Assembly (NCBI GenBank): GCA_026390045.1
Contig: JAPLGR010000217.1
Location: 1 to 17,449 of the forward strand
Source: Chloroflexota bacterium
GTDB taxonomy: Bacteria > Chloroflexota > Anaerolineae > Anaerolineales > E44-bin32
Reading direction: 5' to 3'
Length of the DNA stretch: 17,449 bases
Shown here piece by piece: positions 1 to 7,814 of this stretch. A program made the translations under genes and the position numbers. The notes beneath the pieces are model-generated. The model saw only the letters and a program-made list of their open reading frames with translations. It did not search any database and was not told where the DNA came from. Numbering within the stretch: the first letter of the stretch is position 1; the number at the start of each line of letters is the position of its first letter.

Positions 1-735
1 GAGCGGGCGCAGCGACAGGTAGTTGTGGACCCATTCGTGGGCGATCGTTTCCAGCACCCAATCGAGGGCCGTCGTCTCCTGGACCATCGTCGGGTAGGTG
101 CCAATCCCTCCAACCGGGACGACCAGGGCCGAGACATCGAGCGCTTGCTCGACGCGCCGCTCAAGTGCCACCTGCTCACCGAGCGGGCTCCCTGGTTCCA
201 GCTGGATGTTGGCATCCTGGCGGATGACCGTGCGCGGCGAGATGATCAGGGCATCAGGGAGGCTCGAGAAATGGAACGACACGGGCGGGAAGACCGCCCC
301 GCCCGCACCTAAGCCAAGGTCGGCCAGGACAACCGCGACTTGCTCCTGCAGGATCGCCTCGACCGCCGGCTGGAGCTGCTTGAGCGCGTCGCGCGTCTCG
401 GCCAGATCAGTGGCGACCGGTTGGGCCGTAGCCTGCGAATCCGTCAGGGTCGGATCGGCGTAGATCTCCGCCAGTCGCGCCTGAGTCTCCTCGGCCGCAT
501 GGATCAGCTCTATGTACTCAACGACCAGGTCATGGCCGTCGGTCTGCTGCAGGTATCCGGTGGTCCCCAGGCTGGACTGTGCCACCTTGACGGCGGCAGC
601 GTCGATGGTCCAGGTCAGGAAATCGAATTCGCTGCCGCGCGTGAAGCGGCGAACCTGTTCCAACGGATCCTGGAGGCGGACACTGCTGAACGTCAACAGC
701 AAGGAGAAGCGGGGCTTGAGCTCCAGGATTGACAC
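1..735 (-). CDS. Putative HEXXH zinc metalloprotease, N-terminal part (cut by window edge)
   Basis: This frame is open on the minus strand from a GTG at 735 to the left edge (245 residues) without a stop. At residues 233-238 it reads HEWVHN, the HEXXH zinc site of metallopeptidases, with His233 and His237 as expected ligands and Glu234 as the catalytic base. The motif is preceded by a conserved-looking stretch (GGIGTYPTMVQETTALDW). I recall similar uncharacterised Chloroflexota proteins in which a membrane segment precedes this domain and a second Glu ligand follows it; that second ligand would lie outside the window. The start is uncertain. GTG 735 gives a short, weakly hydrophobic N-terminus (FSLLLTF), and an ATG at 819 would add a non-hydrophobic, Gly-rich extension overlapping the epimerase gene. 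The opposite-strand reading frames over this span look like shadows. The substrate is unknown. Confidence 0.72.
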   Translation of the reverse strand, partial: MSILELKPRFSLLLTFSSVRLQDPLEQVRRFTRGSEFDFLTWTIDAAAVKVAQSSLGTTGYLQQTDGHDLVVEYIELIHAAEETQARLAEIYADPTLTDSQATAQPVATDLAETRDALKQLQPAVEAILQEQVAVVLADLGLGAGGAVFPPVSFHFSSLPDALIISPRTVIRQDANIQLEPGSPLGEQVALERRVEQALDVSALVVPVGGIGTYPTMVQETTALDWVLETIAHEWVHNYLSLRPL

Positions 736-744
736 CCTGACCCT

Positions 745-1689
745 ATGAACTTCCTGGTCACCGGCGCCGCCGGATTCCTCGGGTCCGCCCTCGCCAATCG
801 CCTGGCCCGCGAAGGCCATCAGGTCCGCGGACTGGATGATCTTTCGGCCGGCGATCCCTCGCGGCTGGATCCCGGGGTGCTCTTCTCCCGAGGCGACGTG
901 GTCGACCGCCCGAAGCTCTGGACGCTGCTGCAGGATGTCGATTGCGTCTACCACCTGGCGGCGCGCGTTTCCGTCCAGGAATCGGTGCTGTACCCGCGCG
1001 AGTACAACACGGTCAACGTCGGCGGGACGGTCAGCGTGATGGAGGCCATGCGCGACGTGGGGGTCAAGCGTGTGGTGTTGACCTCCTCCGGCGCGGTGTA
1101 CGGCGACCAGCAGCAGCAGCCGCTTCTCGAGTCGATGTCGCCCGACCCGCGCTCGCCGTACGCGGTCTCCAAACTCGCCGCCGAGTACTACGTCCGCACG
1201 ATCGGTGCCCTGTGGGGGATTGAGACGGTCGCCCTGCGAGTCTTCAACGCCTACGGGCCCGGCCAGCCGCTGCCTGCTGCGCACCCGCCGGTGGTCCCGC
1301 ATTTCCTGCGCCAGGCCTCGCACGGCGGGACGATTGTCATCCACGGCCGCGGCGAACAGACCCGCGACTTCGTCTATATCGATGACGTGGTTGAGGCGCT
1401 GGTTGCCGCCGCCACGGCGCCCACCATCAACCGCCAAGAGATCAACATCGGCAGCGGTGTCGAGACTTCGGTGCGTGACCTTGCGCAGCGAGTGCTCGAA
1501 GTGATGGGTGGTGGGGCCGAGTGGATCTTCAAGGATGACCAGGACGCCGGTTCATCCCGCATGTGCGCCGACCTGACGCTGGCCCGTGCCAAGCTCAGAT
1601 ACCAGCCCCGCGTCACGCTTCAGGATGGGCTGCAGCGCATGCTTTCCCGCGATCTGCGTTTTCAGCGCACGCAGCCGACCACGGCCTGA
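745..1689 (+). CDS. NAD-dependent epimerase/dehydratase (extended SDR, UDP-glucose 4-epimerase-like)
   Basis: The protein has 314 residues, typical for extended short-chain dehydrogenases acting on nucleotide sugars. The Rossmann dinucleotide motif TGAAGFLG is at residues 6-13, the NVGGT motif at 91-95, the catalytic Ser at 114/115 in TSSGAVYG, and the YxxxK pair is Tyr139/Lys143 (YAVSK). The substrate-domain signatures YGPGQ (about 170-174) and GRGEQTRDFVYIDD (201-214) place it near the UDP-glucose 4-epimerase / UDP-glucuronate epimerase group. It probably makes a sugar nucleotide for envelope or exopolysaccharide synthesis in the cytoplasm. The exact sugar cannot be told from sequence. Its start lies 9 bp from the divergent protease start. 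I see no Shine-Dalgarno sequence and no clear promoter in that gap. Confidence 0.9.
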   Translation: MNFLVTGAAGFLGSALANRLAREGHQVRGLDDLSAGDPSRLDPGVLFSRGDVVDRPKLWTLLQDVDCVYHLAARVSVQESVLYPREYNTVNVGGTVSVMEAMRDVGVKRVVLTSSGAVYGDQQQQPLLESMSPDPRSPYAVSKLAAEYYVRTIGALWGIETVALRVFNAYGPGQPLPAAHPPVVPHFLRQASHGGTIVIHGRGEQTRDFVYIDDVVEALVAAATAPTINRQEINIGSGVETSVRDLAQRVLEVMGGGAEWIFKDDQDAGSSRMCADLTLARAKLRYQPRVTLQDGLQRMLSRDLRFQRTQPTTA

Positions 1690-1859
1690 CCGCCACACAT
1701 CTCGTCTTCCACCCCGCTTTCAAGAACCCCCATCCCACTAAGCCCTCAGCGCACCGGGATGCACTTGGCCGTACGCGGTGGCGAGTCGCACACGACCCGA
1801 GAATCCCCTCCGTCGCACATAATGCGGCAATCCGGTACGGCTTGATTCGAGAGCCGTCC

Positions 1860-2267
1860 CTACTGCACCGAGAAGTTGACCGTGTTGACTAGCTCACCAT
1901 CCAGATAGATGTCGACCTTGTAGGTCCCGATCGGCCACAGGTCATTGTTGCTCAGTGTGAAGTAGACATCAGTTCCAGTCGTGTATTCGGTCTCGTTGAC
2001 GACTAGGCCGGGATCTGTATCCTGGGCGTCGACCACGGTCCAGATCGCCTTGAGGACCGTGTCGTCCGGGGCGTTCTGCAGATCGACCTGCGCATAGAAG
2101 ACGGCGTCCTGAGTGTAGACCGTCGTCCGGCTGGCGCCTTCCTCATCGGTCGACAGGTAGGCATCGGCCACCTTGGCGGTGGTGGCACTCACCTCTCCAC
2201 CGCACGCCAGCGTTGCGCCAAGCAGCGCAACAAGAACCACCACGAAAGACACTCGCCGCAAGTTCAT
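1860..2267 (-). CDS. Small secreted lipoprotein, function unknown
   Basis: The protein has 135 residues from the ATG at 2267. This start is preferred because TGGAGGAAC lies just upstream as a good ribosome binding site and because it opens directly into a signal peptide: Met-Asn-Leu-Arg-Arg, a hydrophobic core at about residues 7-20, and the lipobox LGATLAC followed by Gly-Gly. The Cys would be lipidated after cleavage by signal peptidase II, anchoring the protein outside the membrane. The mature part is acidic and beta-rich, with alternating hydrophobic residues (AIWTVVDA, TYKVDIYLDGELVNTVNF), consistent with one small beta-sandwich, possibly a binding or adhesion domain. It ends with TAG. 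An in-frame start 36 bp further upstream exists but lacks a ribosome binding site. No specific family is recognised. Confidence 0.82.
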   Translation of the reverse strand: MNLRRVSFVVVLVALLGATLACGGEVSATTAKVADAYLSTDEEGASRTTVYTQDAVFYAQVDLQNAPDDTVLKAIWTVVDAQDTDPGLVVNETEYTTGTDVYFTLSNNDLWPIGTYKVDIYLDGELVNTVNFSVQ

Positions 2268-2292
2268 ACGTGTTCCTCCACTAGGCTTGCAG

Positions 2293-2307
2293 ATTATGCG
2301 CATTGTA
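2293..2307 (-). promoter_or_regulatory. Possible -10 elements upstream of the lipoprotein gene
   Basis: On the minus strand two overlapping-spaced -10-like hexamers occur: TACAAT (2302-2307) and CATAAT (2293-2298), 26-40 bp upstream of the lipoprotein start. Neither has a convincing -35 hexamer at 16-18 bp. The downstream one would give a leader of about 20 nt that includes the ribosome binding site. A separate lipoprotein transcript is therefore plausible but weakly supported. Confidence 0.3.
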
Positions 2308-2366
2308 ACCGATGGCCAGGATGCGGGACTCGCCGGGTGGCGCCGCCGCCTTGCCAGCCATCCGAC

Positions 2367-4514
2367 TTACCTCAGGACCTGCAGCAGGTTGCTGTAGTCG
2401 TCCGTCCACAGGCGCAGTCCGGCGGGAACCGCTGCACCAGTCGTCGCCCGGCTGGCAACGGCCGGCTGATCGAGCAGGCTGCGCTCGCGGGACAGCAGCA
2501 TCCAGATCGAGTCGTAGCTTCGCAGGCCATCCCCCTTGTCCACAATCATCGCGACCTCCAGCCCGAACGCTTCTGCCAGACGGTAGATCGGCAGGCTCAG
2601 GTCGAAGTACCGATTGGAGACGTTCACCGCCAACACCCCGTCGGAATCCAGCTGATCCAGATAGACCTCGAACGCCTCGCGCGTCAGCAAATGCAGCGGG
2701 ACCGCGTCTCCGCTGAACGCATCCAGTACTAGCACGTCAAAGGCGTGAGACCCTTCGCGTGTCAGCTCACGCTCAAGCGACAGGCGCGCATCCCCGGCGA
2801 CAATGCGGGTCTCGGCCTCCGAGTCTGCAACGAACGAGAAGAAGCCTCCGTCGCCTTCGGCAAGACGGATCATGTCGGGGTTGATCTCATAGAAGCGGAA
2901 GTCATCGCCCGGCTGCCCGTAGTGCGCGATCACCCCGATCCCCAGCCCCAGGCCTCCGACGCGCAGGCTTCCCGGACGAGAAGGATGATGGAGCAGCGCC
3001 AGCCCGACCCCGCTGGTCTCCGCGTAGTACGTCGTTGGCACGTCGCGCAGCTCATCGGCCGCGAATTGGAAGCCATGCACCGTGCGGCCGTGCGTTAGCT
3101 GGTAAGCGAGGTTCTCCGGCTGCTCCGTGTTGGTTTCCCAGACGCGCAGCACACCATAGAAGTTGCGCCGCGCGAGCAGCGTGTTGGAGGCGAACGCCTG
3201 CATGACGGCGATCATCAGGCCGCTCAGGATCACCAGGCCCGAGATACACGCCATGACAGCCAACTTGAGCCGCAGGATGGCGGGGAGTTCCTTGTCGGCT
3301 GGTGCCTTGCGCTTGCGGCGCCGCGTGCCGGGGGGCGTCTGCTGCTCGCGCGCCAGCACGATCGTCGCCAGGGCGCCGGAGGCCAGGACAGCCCACTGCA
3401 GTTCCCAGAAGCCGGTGGTGAACAGGTACGGCGCGATCAAGTTGACGAAGACGCCGCCGAGCGCTCCGCCTCCGGCAACCGCGAGGTAGAAGGAAGGCAG
3501 GCGTCGCGCCGGCGGACGAAGAGCATACAGTTCGCTGTGGCAGATCATCGAGCACACAAACAACAGCACGCAGAAGATCGCAATCTGACTACCCATGCTG
3601 AACCAAGGCAGCCGGGGCATCATCCAGATGGCGATGAAGGCAAGGATGAAGAAGCCAACCAGGTAGATCCGCCGCGAATACAGCAGCCCACCCGAGAACG
3701 CCAGGATGAACGTCAGCAGGTAGATGCTGAGCGGAACGATCCACAGGAACGGAATGGCGGCGACCTCCTGCGTGATCTGGTTGGTAACCGAGATCAGCAG
3801 GGCCGATGCACACGCCGCCAGACCGAGCCACAGGAGATAGACCCCGATGGATGGCCGCGCCTCGCCTTTCATGCCGGCAACCGGCTCGGCTTGAGCGGCG
3901 GGCGGACGCCGCGCGGCGCGCAGTGCGAGGATGCCGGCGCTCACGGCAAAGACGACGAATGCACCCGACCAGATGTAGGCTTGTGCGCGAAGCGTCAGCC
4001 CCGGCTCAAACAGAATCGGGTAGGTGATTAGCGCTGCCAACGATCCAGCATTCGACAGCGCGTACAGCCGGTAGGGCATCCGGCCCGTGGGCTCGCGGCT
4101 AAACCATGCCTGCATCAGCGTGCTGTTGGAGGCCAGCAGGAAGTAGGGCACCCCGACCGCCACCGCTAGCACCTTCAGGATCCCAAGGATCGGTAGCACG
4201 TTGTCCGCCGGACGCCAACCGGCATCCGGCGTGAGCGGCGAGGGCCAGGCGATCCCCGTCACGATCAGCAGGCCGACCGACAGTCCGAGAAGTACCAGGT
4301 GCACCGATGCCTGCTACCGGGGGCGAAGCCGGCCAAGAAGCCAGTAAGCATACGCATATCCGCCGGTCAGCAAGCACTGGAAGAAGAGTAGGACCGTCGA
4401 CCAAACAGCAGACGTCCCGCCGAACCAGGGCAGGATGACCTTGCCGATCATCGGCTGCACCTGGAAGAGCAGGAACGCCGAAAGGATCACACAGAACGCG
4501 TAAGCGGCTGCCAT
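2367..4514 (-). pseudogene. Fused membrane protein / spermidine synthase-like protein, interrupted by one in-frame amber codon
   Basis: One continuous minus-strand frame of 716 codons runs from ATG 4514 to TAA 2367, broken only by TAG at 4316-4314 (codon 67). The N-terminal 66 residues begin with FLLFQVQPMIGKVILPWFGG, the usual opening of a family of membrane proteins fused to a spermidine-synthase-like domain. Homology continues directly after the amber codon (QASVHLVLLGLSVGLL), so both sides belong to one gene. Many hydrophobic segments follow. The C-terminal third is a Rossmann methyltransferase-like domain: GLGLGIGVIAHYG for cofactor binding, FRFYEINPDMI for the acidic ribose-binding strand, and FDVLVLDAFSGDAVP. 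Polyamine synthesis itself is unproven for such fusions; they may modify or transport something at the membrane. A GTG at 4304 could restart translation but would lose the first membrane helices. The gene is either a fresh pseudogene, a sequence error, or read through. Confidence 0.8.
4314..4316 (-). other. In-frame amber codon (codon 67) in the spermidine synthase-like gene
   Basis: On the minus strand the reading is Gly-Arg-Leu-Arg-Pro-Arg, TAG, Gln-Ala-Ser-Val-His-Leu, with no frame change. The next codon is CAG. The context TAG CAG GCA only partly resembles the viral leaky context (TAG followed by CARYYA). The frame is open for 648 codons afterwards. Confidence 0.9.
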
Positions 4515-4555
4515 GATTCACCGTCCCACTCCCGGGGATGGAAGCTCTCGCTCCA

Positions 4556-4584
4556 AGTATGTCCCATGGAGCGCGCGTGGGCAA
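4556..4584 (-). promoter_or_regulatory. Sigma-70-like promoter for the spermidine synthase-like gene
   Basis: On the minus strand TTGCCC (4584-4579) is separated by exactly 17 bp from CATACT (4561-4556). The predicted transcription start near 4549 gives a leader of about 35 nt before ATG 4514. It lies in the 149-bp divergent gap, back to back with the glycosylase promoter. Confidence 0.5.
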
Positions 4585-4626
4585 CCGGCATCTGCGAGGG
4601 GATGGGGTCGGCCGCGCCGCTGCTGC

Positions 4627-4656
4627 TTCGCAGCAGGCGATCGGGCAGGCTACAAT
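4627..4656 (+). promoter_or_regulatory. Promoter for the glycosylase-fabI-cyclase genes, probably leaderless
   Basis: TTCGCA (4627-4632), an 18-bp spacer and TACAAT (4651-4656) form a plausible promoter. Transcription would start about 7 nt after the -10 box, at or one base before the ATG at 4664. There is no Shine-Dalgarno sequence between them, so the mRNA may be leaderless. Confidence 0.5.
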
Positions 4657-4663
4657 CAGGTGC

Positions 4664-5308
4664 ATGCCACGCCGCCTGACGCGTCCGTTCTTCCAGCGCC
4701 CGACGCTGACCGTCGCCCGCGAGGTGCTGGGGGCGCGATTGGTGCGCGTCGAGAGAAACGGCCTGCGCTCGAGCGGCCTTATCATCGAAGCCGAGGCTTA
4801 CATCGGTTCCGAGGACCTGGGCTGCCACGCACGTGCCGGACGCACGGCGCGCAACGCCTCGATGTGGGGCCCGGCCGGGCACGCCTACGTGTACTTCACC
4901 TACGGCATGCATTGGTGTCTGAACATCGTCACCGAAGCCGATGGCTTTCCCGCCGCCGTCCTCCTGCGCGCCCTGTTTCCGCTTGAAAGTCTTGCGCGGA
5001 TGCGCCGTCGGCGAGGCGCGGCGGGGGAGACCGACCTGACCGGCGGACCCGCGAAGCTTTGCCAAGCACTGGGCATCAATCGCCGCTTCGACGGCCATGA
5101 CCTGTGCGCGCCTCAAGCCGCCCTGTTCCTGGACTCCGGTCCCCGGATCGCTGGTGAGAATGTGACTGCATGCCCGCGCGTTGGGCTGGATAGCGTTCCC
5201 GAGCCATGGCGCAGCGTGCCTTGGAGGTTCCTCATCCGCCCTTCGGCCTTGGCCACACTGCAGCCTGCCGGACGCGCACAACCGTCGCGCAGGAAGAGGT
5301 CCGCATGA
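4664..5308 (+). CDS. mpg: DNA-3-methyladenine glycosylase (AAG/MPG family)
   Basis: The protein has 214 residues, the usual length for bacterial homologues of human alkyladenine DNA glycosylase. It removes alkylated and deaminated purines in base excision repair. Family signatures include FFQRPTLTVAREVLGARLV near the start, the catalytic-region motif IIEAEAYIGSEDLGCHA (about 40-56, with Glu as general base), GPAGHAYVYFTYGMHWCLNIV (about 68-88), LLRALFPLE, and LTGGPAKLCQALGI, which is near-invariant in the family. The start at 4664 is preferred because the family begins with a few basic residues before the LTRPFF segment, and a -10 box sits directly upstream. An in-frame ATG at 4538 would add 42 unrelated residues running back through the promoter. 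The stop overlaps the fabI start (ATGA), so the two are translationally coupled. Confidence 0.92.
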   Translation: MPRRLTRPFFQRPTLTVAREVLGARLVRVERNGLRSSGLIIEAEAYIGSEDLGCHARAGRTARNASMWGPAGHAYVYFTYGMHWCLNIVTEADGFPAAVLLRALFPLESLARMRRRRGAAGETDLTGGPAKLCQALGINRRFDGHDLCAPQAALFLDSGPRIAGENVTACPRVGLDSVPEPWRSVPWRFLIRPSALATLQPAGRAQPSRRKRSA

Positions 5309-6105
5309 ACCTGCTGGAAGGCAAGACGGCGCTGATCTTCGGCGTCGCCAACAATCACTCGATCGCCTGGGGGATCGCGCAGGCGTTCCACGCACACGGG
5401 GCGCGGCTCGCATTCTCGTATGCCGTCCCGGCGCTGGAGCGCCGCGTGCGGCCGCTGGCCGACTCCGTCGGCACAACTTTCGTTGAGCCATGCGACGTCG
5501 GCCAGGATGTCGAGATCGAGGCGCTCTTCCAGAAGGCTGCCTCGTCTCTGGGAACGCTCGACATCCTGGTACACGCGGTTGCGTATGCCGGCCGGGACGA
5601 ACTCAGCCGTCCCTATCTTGAGACCAGCCGCGCCGGGTTCCTGACCGCCATGGACATCAGCGCATACTCCTTCACGGCACTGGCACGCGCTGCGCGGCCG
5701 CTCATGCCGAACGGCGGTTCGATGCTCACGCTCACCTACTACGGGAGCCAGAAGGTCATGCCGAACTACAACGTGATGGGCGTCGCCAAGGCGGCCCTGG
5801 AGGCCTCGGTTCGCTACCTGGCCTCCGAGCTCGGCCCACAGGGAATCCGGGTGAATGCCATCTCCGCCGGCCCGGTGCGGACCCTCTCCGCGGCGGCGGT
5901 CACCGGGTTCAAGCGCCTGTACCGGGCGTTCACCGAGATCGCGCCGCTGCGCCGGCCGATCACGATCGAAGACGTGGGCGGAACCGCCGTCTGGCTCGCA
6001 TCGGACCTCTCACGCACCGTGACCGGACAAGTTGTGTACGTCGATTCCGGCTACAATATCCTCGGCTTGACTGTCCCTCCGGAAGTAGACGAGCCGCGAG
6101 GTTGA
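5305..6105 (+). CDS. fabI: Enoyl-[acyl-carrier-protein] reductase (NADH), FabI type
   Basis: The protein has 266 residues and catalyses the last reduction of each fatty-acid elongation cycle (enoyl-ACP to acyl-ACP), as a cytosolic tetramer in known members. It carries the FabI-type nucleotide motif GVANNHSIAWGIA (13-25). The active-site tyrosines are Tyr145 and Tyr155 and the lysine is Lys162, in LTLTYYG...PNYNVMGVAK, with the Tyr-x6-Lys spacing that separates FabI from ordinary short-chain dehydrogenases. ISAGPVRTLSA (about 194-204) is the mobile substrate-loop region. The start at 5305 is set by GGAAGAGG a few bases upstream and by the 4-bp ATGA overlap with the glycosylase gene. FabI is the target of triclosan and isoniazid-type inhibitors in other bacteria. 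The C-terminus ends in a short polar tail. Confidence 0.95.
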   Translation: MNLLEGKTALIFGVANNHSIAWGIAQAFHAHGARLAFSYAVPALERRVRPLADSVGTTFVEPCDVGQDVEIEALFQKAASSLGTLDILVHAVAYAGRDELSRPYLETSRAGFLTAMDISAYSFTALARAARPLMPNGGSMLTLTYYGSQKVMPNYNVMGVAKAALEASVRYLASELGPQGIRVNAISAGPVRTLSAAAVTGFKRLYRAFTEIAPLRRPITIEDVGGTAVWLASDLSRTVTGQVVYVDSGYNILGLTVPPEVDEPRG

Positions 6106-6111
6106 GGACGA

Positions 6112-7278
6112 ATGCGCCAACTGCCCCGCCGACTGCTAACCTTCCTGGCCCCCCGCATCGACCCCGACGAGAAGCCCTACCGCGTGCAGCTCGCCCGGGC
6201 CGCCATCCGGATCTCACTCGTGCTGCTCGGGGGCTGGCTGGTGACCGAGCTGTTCATCCTGCAGGTCCTCAAGCCCGAGTCCAATCACGCTTGGCGCTTT
6301 GACCTGCTCACAATGCTGGTCCTGGCCGGCATCCTGGCTCTGGCGGAGATGCTTGTTCGCCGGGGGCGCACCACGGTCGTCGGCTATCTGCTGGCCATCA
6401 GCTACTTCCTCTATCCGCTGTTGAACGCCTTCCTTGTCCCGCAGGACATCTATCTGGTGAACGTTGCCTTCCTGATCTCGATCCTCGCCGCTGGGGCGAT
6501 GGTGGGCGGCGGACCGGCTCTCCTGTTCGCCGGCCTGACGACGATCGCCAACATCGTGACGTGGGTATACGCTAGCGGCCACCCCGTCGCCGGGGCGCTT
6601 CCGTTCGATCAAACAACCGGTGCGATCTTTCTGCTGAGCAACACGATCGTCGCTGCGAGCCTGGCAGCGGTGCTCAGCTTCTACTCCAGCTACATGCGCC
6701 GCAGCATTTCCACGCTTAACGTGCAGGCCGAGCAGATGACCGAGTTGGCCCACACCGATCCAATGACCGGGCTGGCCAACCGGCGCTGGTTGATGGAACA
6801 GCTCGGGCGTGAGTTCTCACGCGCCCGGCGCTACCGACGGCCGCTCAGCCTGCTGTACCTCGACCTCGACGGATTCAAGGCCATTAACGACCGCTTCGGG
6901 CACTTGTTTGGTGATGAGGTTCTGACCGGGGTCGGCCGGGCAATGAAGTCCATGTTGCGCTCGACGGACCTGCTGGCGCGCATTGGCGGCGACGAATTCG
7001 TTGTCCTGCTTCCCGAGACCGGGATCGAAGGCGCCCACAACGTGACCGCCAAACTGCGAAAGGCGCTTGCCGCCTACGGCCAGCAGCTCGGCCCGGCCGT
7101 CCCGACCTTGTCCTTCTGCGCCGGCGTCGGCCAGCTCCGCCAGGAGGATGCCACGATCGACGACATCCTGTCGCGCGCCGATGAGGCGCAGTACCTGGCC
7201 AAGGGCACGGGCCCGGGGCATACGCGATCAGAGAAGGAACTGGTCGCCCCGCCGCCACCACCGCCAAAGGCAGATTGA
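6112..7278 (+). CDS. Membrane-bound diguanylate cyclase (GGDEF)
   Basis: The protein has 388 residues. About six membrane segments fill residues 31-192 (roughly 31-51, 63-82, 87-107, 113-133, 136-154, 170-192) and form an uncharacterised membrane sensor. The GGDEF domain follows from about 212 (HTDPMTGLANRRWL), with the metal/substrate strand DLDGFKAIND at 251-260 and an intact GGDEF at 292-296. The allosteric I-site RxxD (Arg283-Asp286) lies five residues before GGDEF, so product inhibition is expected. It should make cyclic di-GMP from two GTP at the membrane. A proline run and a charged tail end the protein. It begins 6 bp after fabI and is probably in the same transcript, which links a second messenger to a fatty-acid gene by position only. 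Confidence 0.92.
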   Translation: MRQLPRRLLTFLAPRIDPDEKPYRVQLARAAIRISLVLLGGWLVTELFILQVLKPESNHAWRFDLLTMLVLAGILALAEMLVRRGRTTVVGYLLAISYFLYPLLNAFLVPQDIYLVNVAFLISILAAGAMVGGGPALLFAGLTTIANIVTWVYASGHPVAGALPFDQTTGAIFLLSNTIVAASLAAVLSFYSSYMRRSISTLNVQAEQMTELAHTDPMTGLANRRWLMEQLGREFSRARRYRRPLSLLYLDLDGFKAINDRFGHLFGDEVLTGVGRAMKSMLRSTDLLARIGGDEFVVLLPETGIEGAHNVTAKLRKALAAYGQQLGPAVPTLSFCAGVGQLRQEDATIDDILSRADEAQYLAKGTGPGHTRSEKELVAPPPPPPKAD

Positions 7279-7388
7279 CCGAGCGCGGACAGCGCGATCC
7301 CGCATGTGAGCTCCACTCGCGCAGGAAGACCCAGCGTCGCATCTCTCGCACCGGCACCCGCGCCAACAAACCCTGATTGAGGCGATCC

Positions 7389-7814
7389 ATGGTCCACACC
7401 GGCCGTCTGCAGCTCTACACACGCGGCAACGCTGATCCACATGACCTGACCGACCGGGTCGAGCAGGTGGTGGGCGACTCCGGCATCCGCTCGGGAGTGG
7501 TCACGGTCTTCACACCCTCGTCCACCAGCGCGTTGACTACGATCGAGTACGAGGATGGCGCGCTGGCCGATCTCCGGGGCGCACTGGATGAGATCGCGCC
7601 ACCGGGCCGCGACTATCGCCACCACCTGCGCTGGGGCGACCACAATGGTCACGCGCACCTGCGGGCAGCGCTGCTCGGCCCTTCGCTCAGCATCCCGGTC
7701 GTCGATGGGCGGCTGACTCTCGGCACCTGGCAGCAGGTGCTGTTCCTGGACTTCGATACAGGCCCCCGGCAGCGGGAGATCGTGGTACAGGTCGTCGGGG
7801 AGGCAGCTGGCTGA
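7389..7814 (+). CDS. YjbQ / UPF0047 family protein
   Basis: The protein has 141 residues, the family's usual size. Typical features are the SSTSALTTIEYE block, the histidine-rich NGHAHLRAALLGPS (about 84-97) and GTWQQVLFLDFD near the C-terminus, which form the trimeric fold and its proposed active-site pocket. Members have weak thiamin-phosphate synthase activity in complementation tests, but the physiological role is not settled. The ATG at 7389 is preferred over a TTG at 7377 because TTGAGGCG lies 4-11 bp upstream as ribosome binding site. The 110 bp between this gene and the cyclase show no clear promoter or terminator. The stop overlaps the next start by one base. Confidence 0.9.
   Translation: MVHTGRLQLYTRGNADPHDLTDRVEQVVGDSGIRSGVVTVFTPSSTSALTTIEYEDGALADLRGALDEIAPPGRDYRHHLRWGDHNGHAHLRAALLGPSLSIPVVDGRLTLGTWQQVLFLDFDTGPRQREIVVQVVGEAAG

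Noticed and set aside
25..732. Plus-strand open frames over the first 700 bases
   Set aside because: They are codon-aligned shadows of the minus-strand metalloprotease, whose HEWVHN motif and composition are convincing.
731..736. Perfect TTGACA just before the epimerase start as a -35 element
   Set aside because: No -10 hexamer is present 16-18 bp downstream, and transcription from it would begin inside the epimerase coding sequence.
1690..1859. Search for a terminator or small gene between the convergent epimerase and lipoprotein genes
   Set aside because: No stem-loop with a T-run and no frame with credible coding features was found in these 170 bases.
4538..4663. N-terminal extension of the glycosylase from an upstream ATG
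   Set aside because: The 42 extra residues are unlike the family and would run through the promoter region; the ATG at 4664 gives the standard N-terminus.
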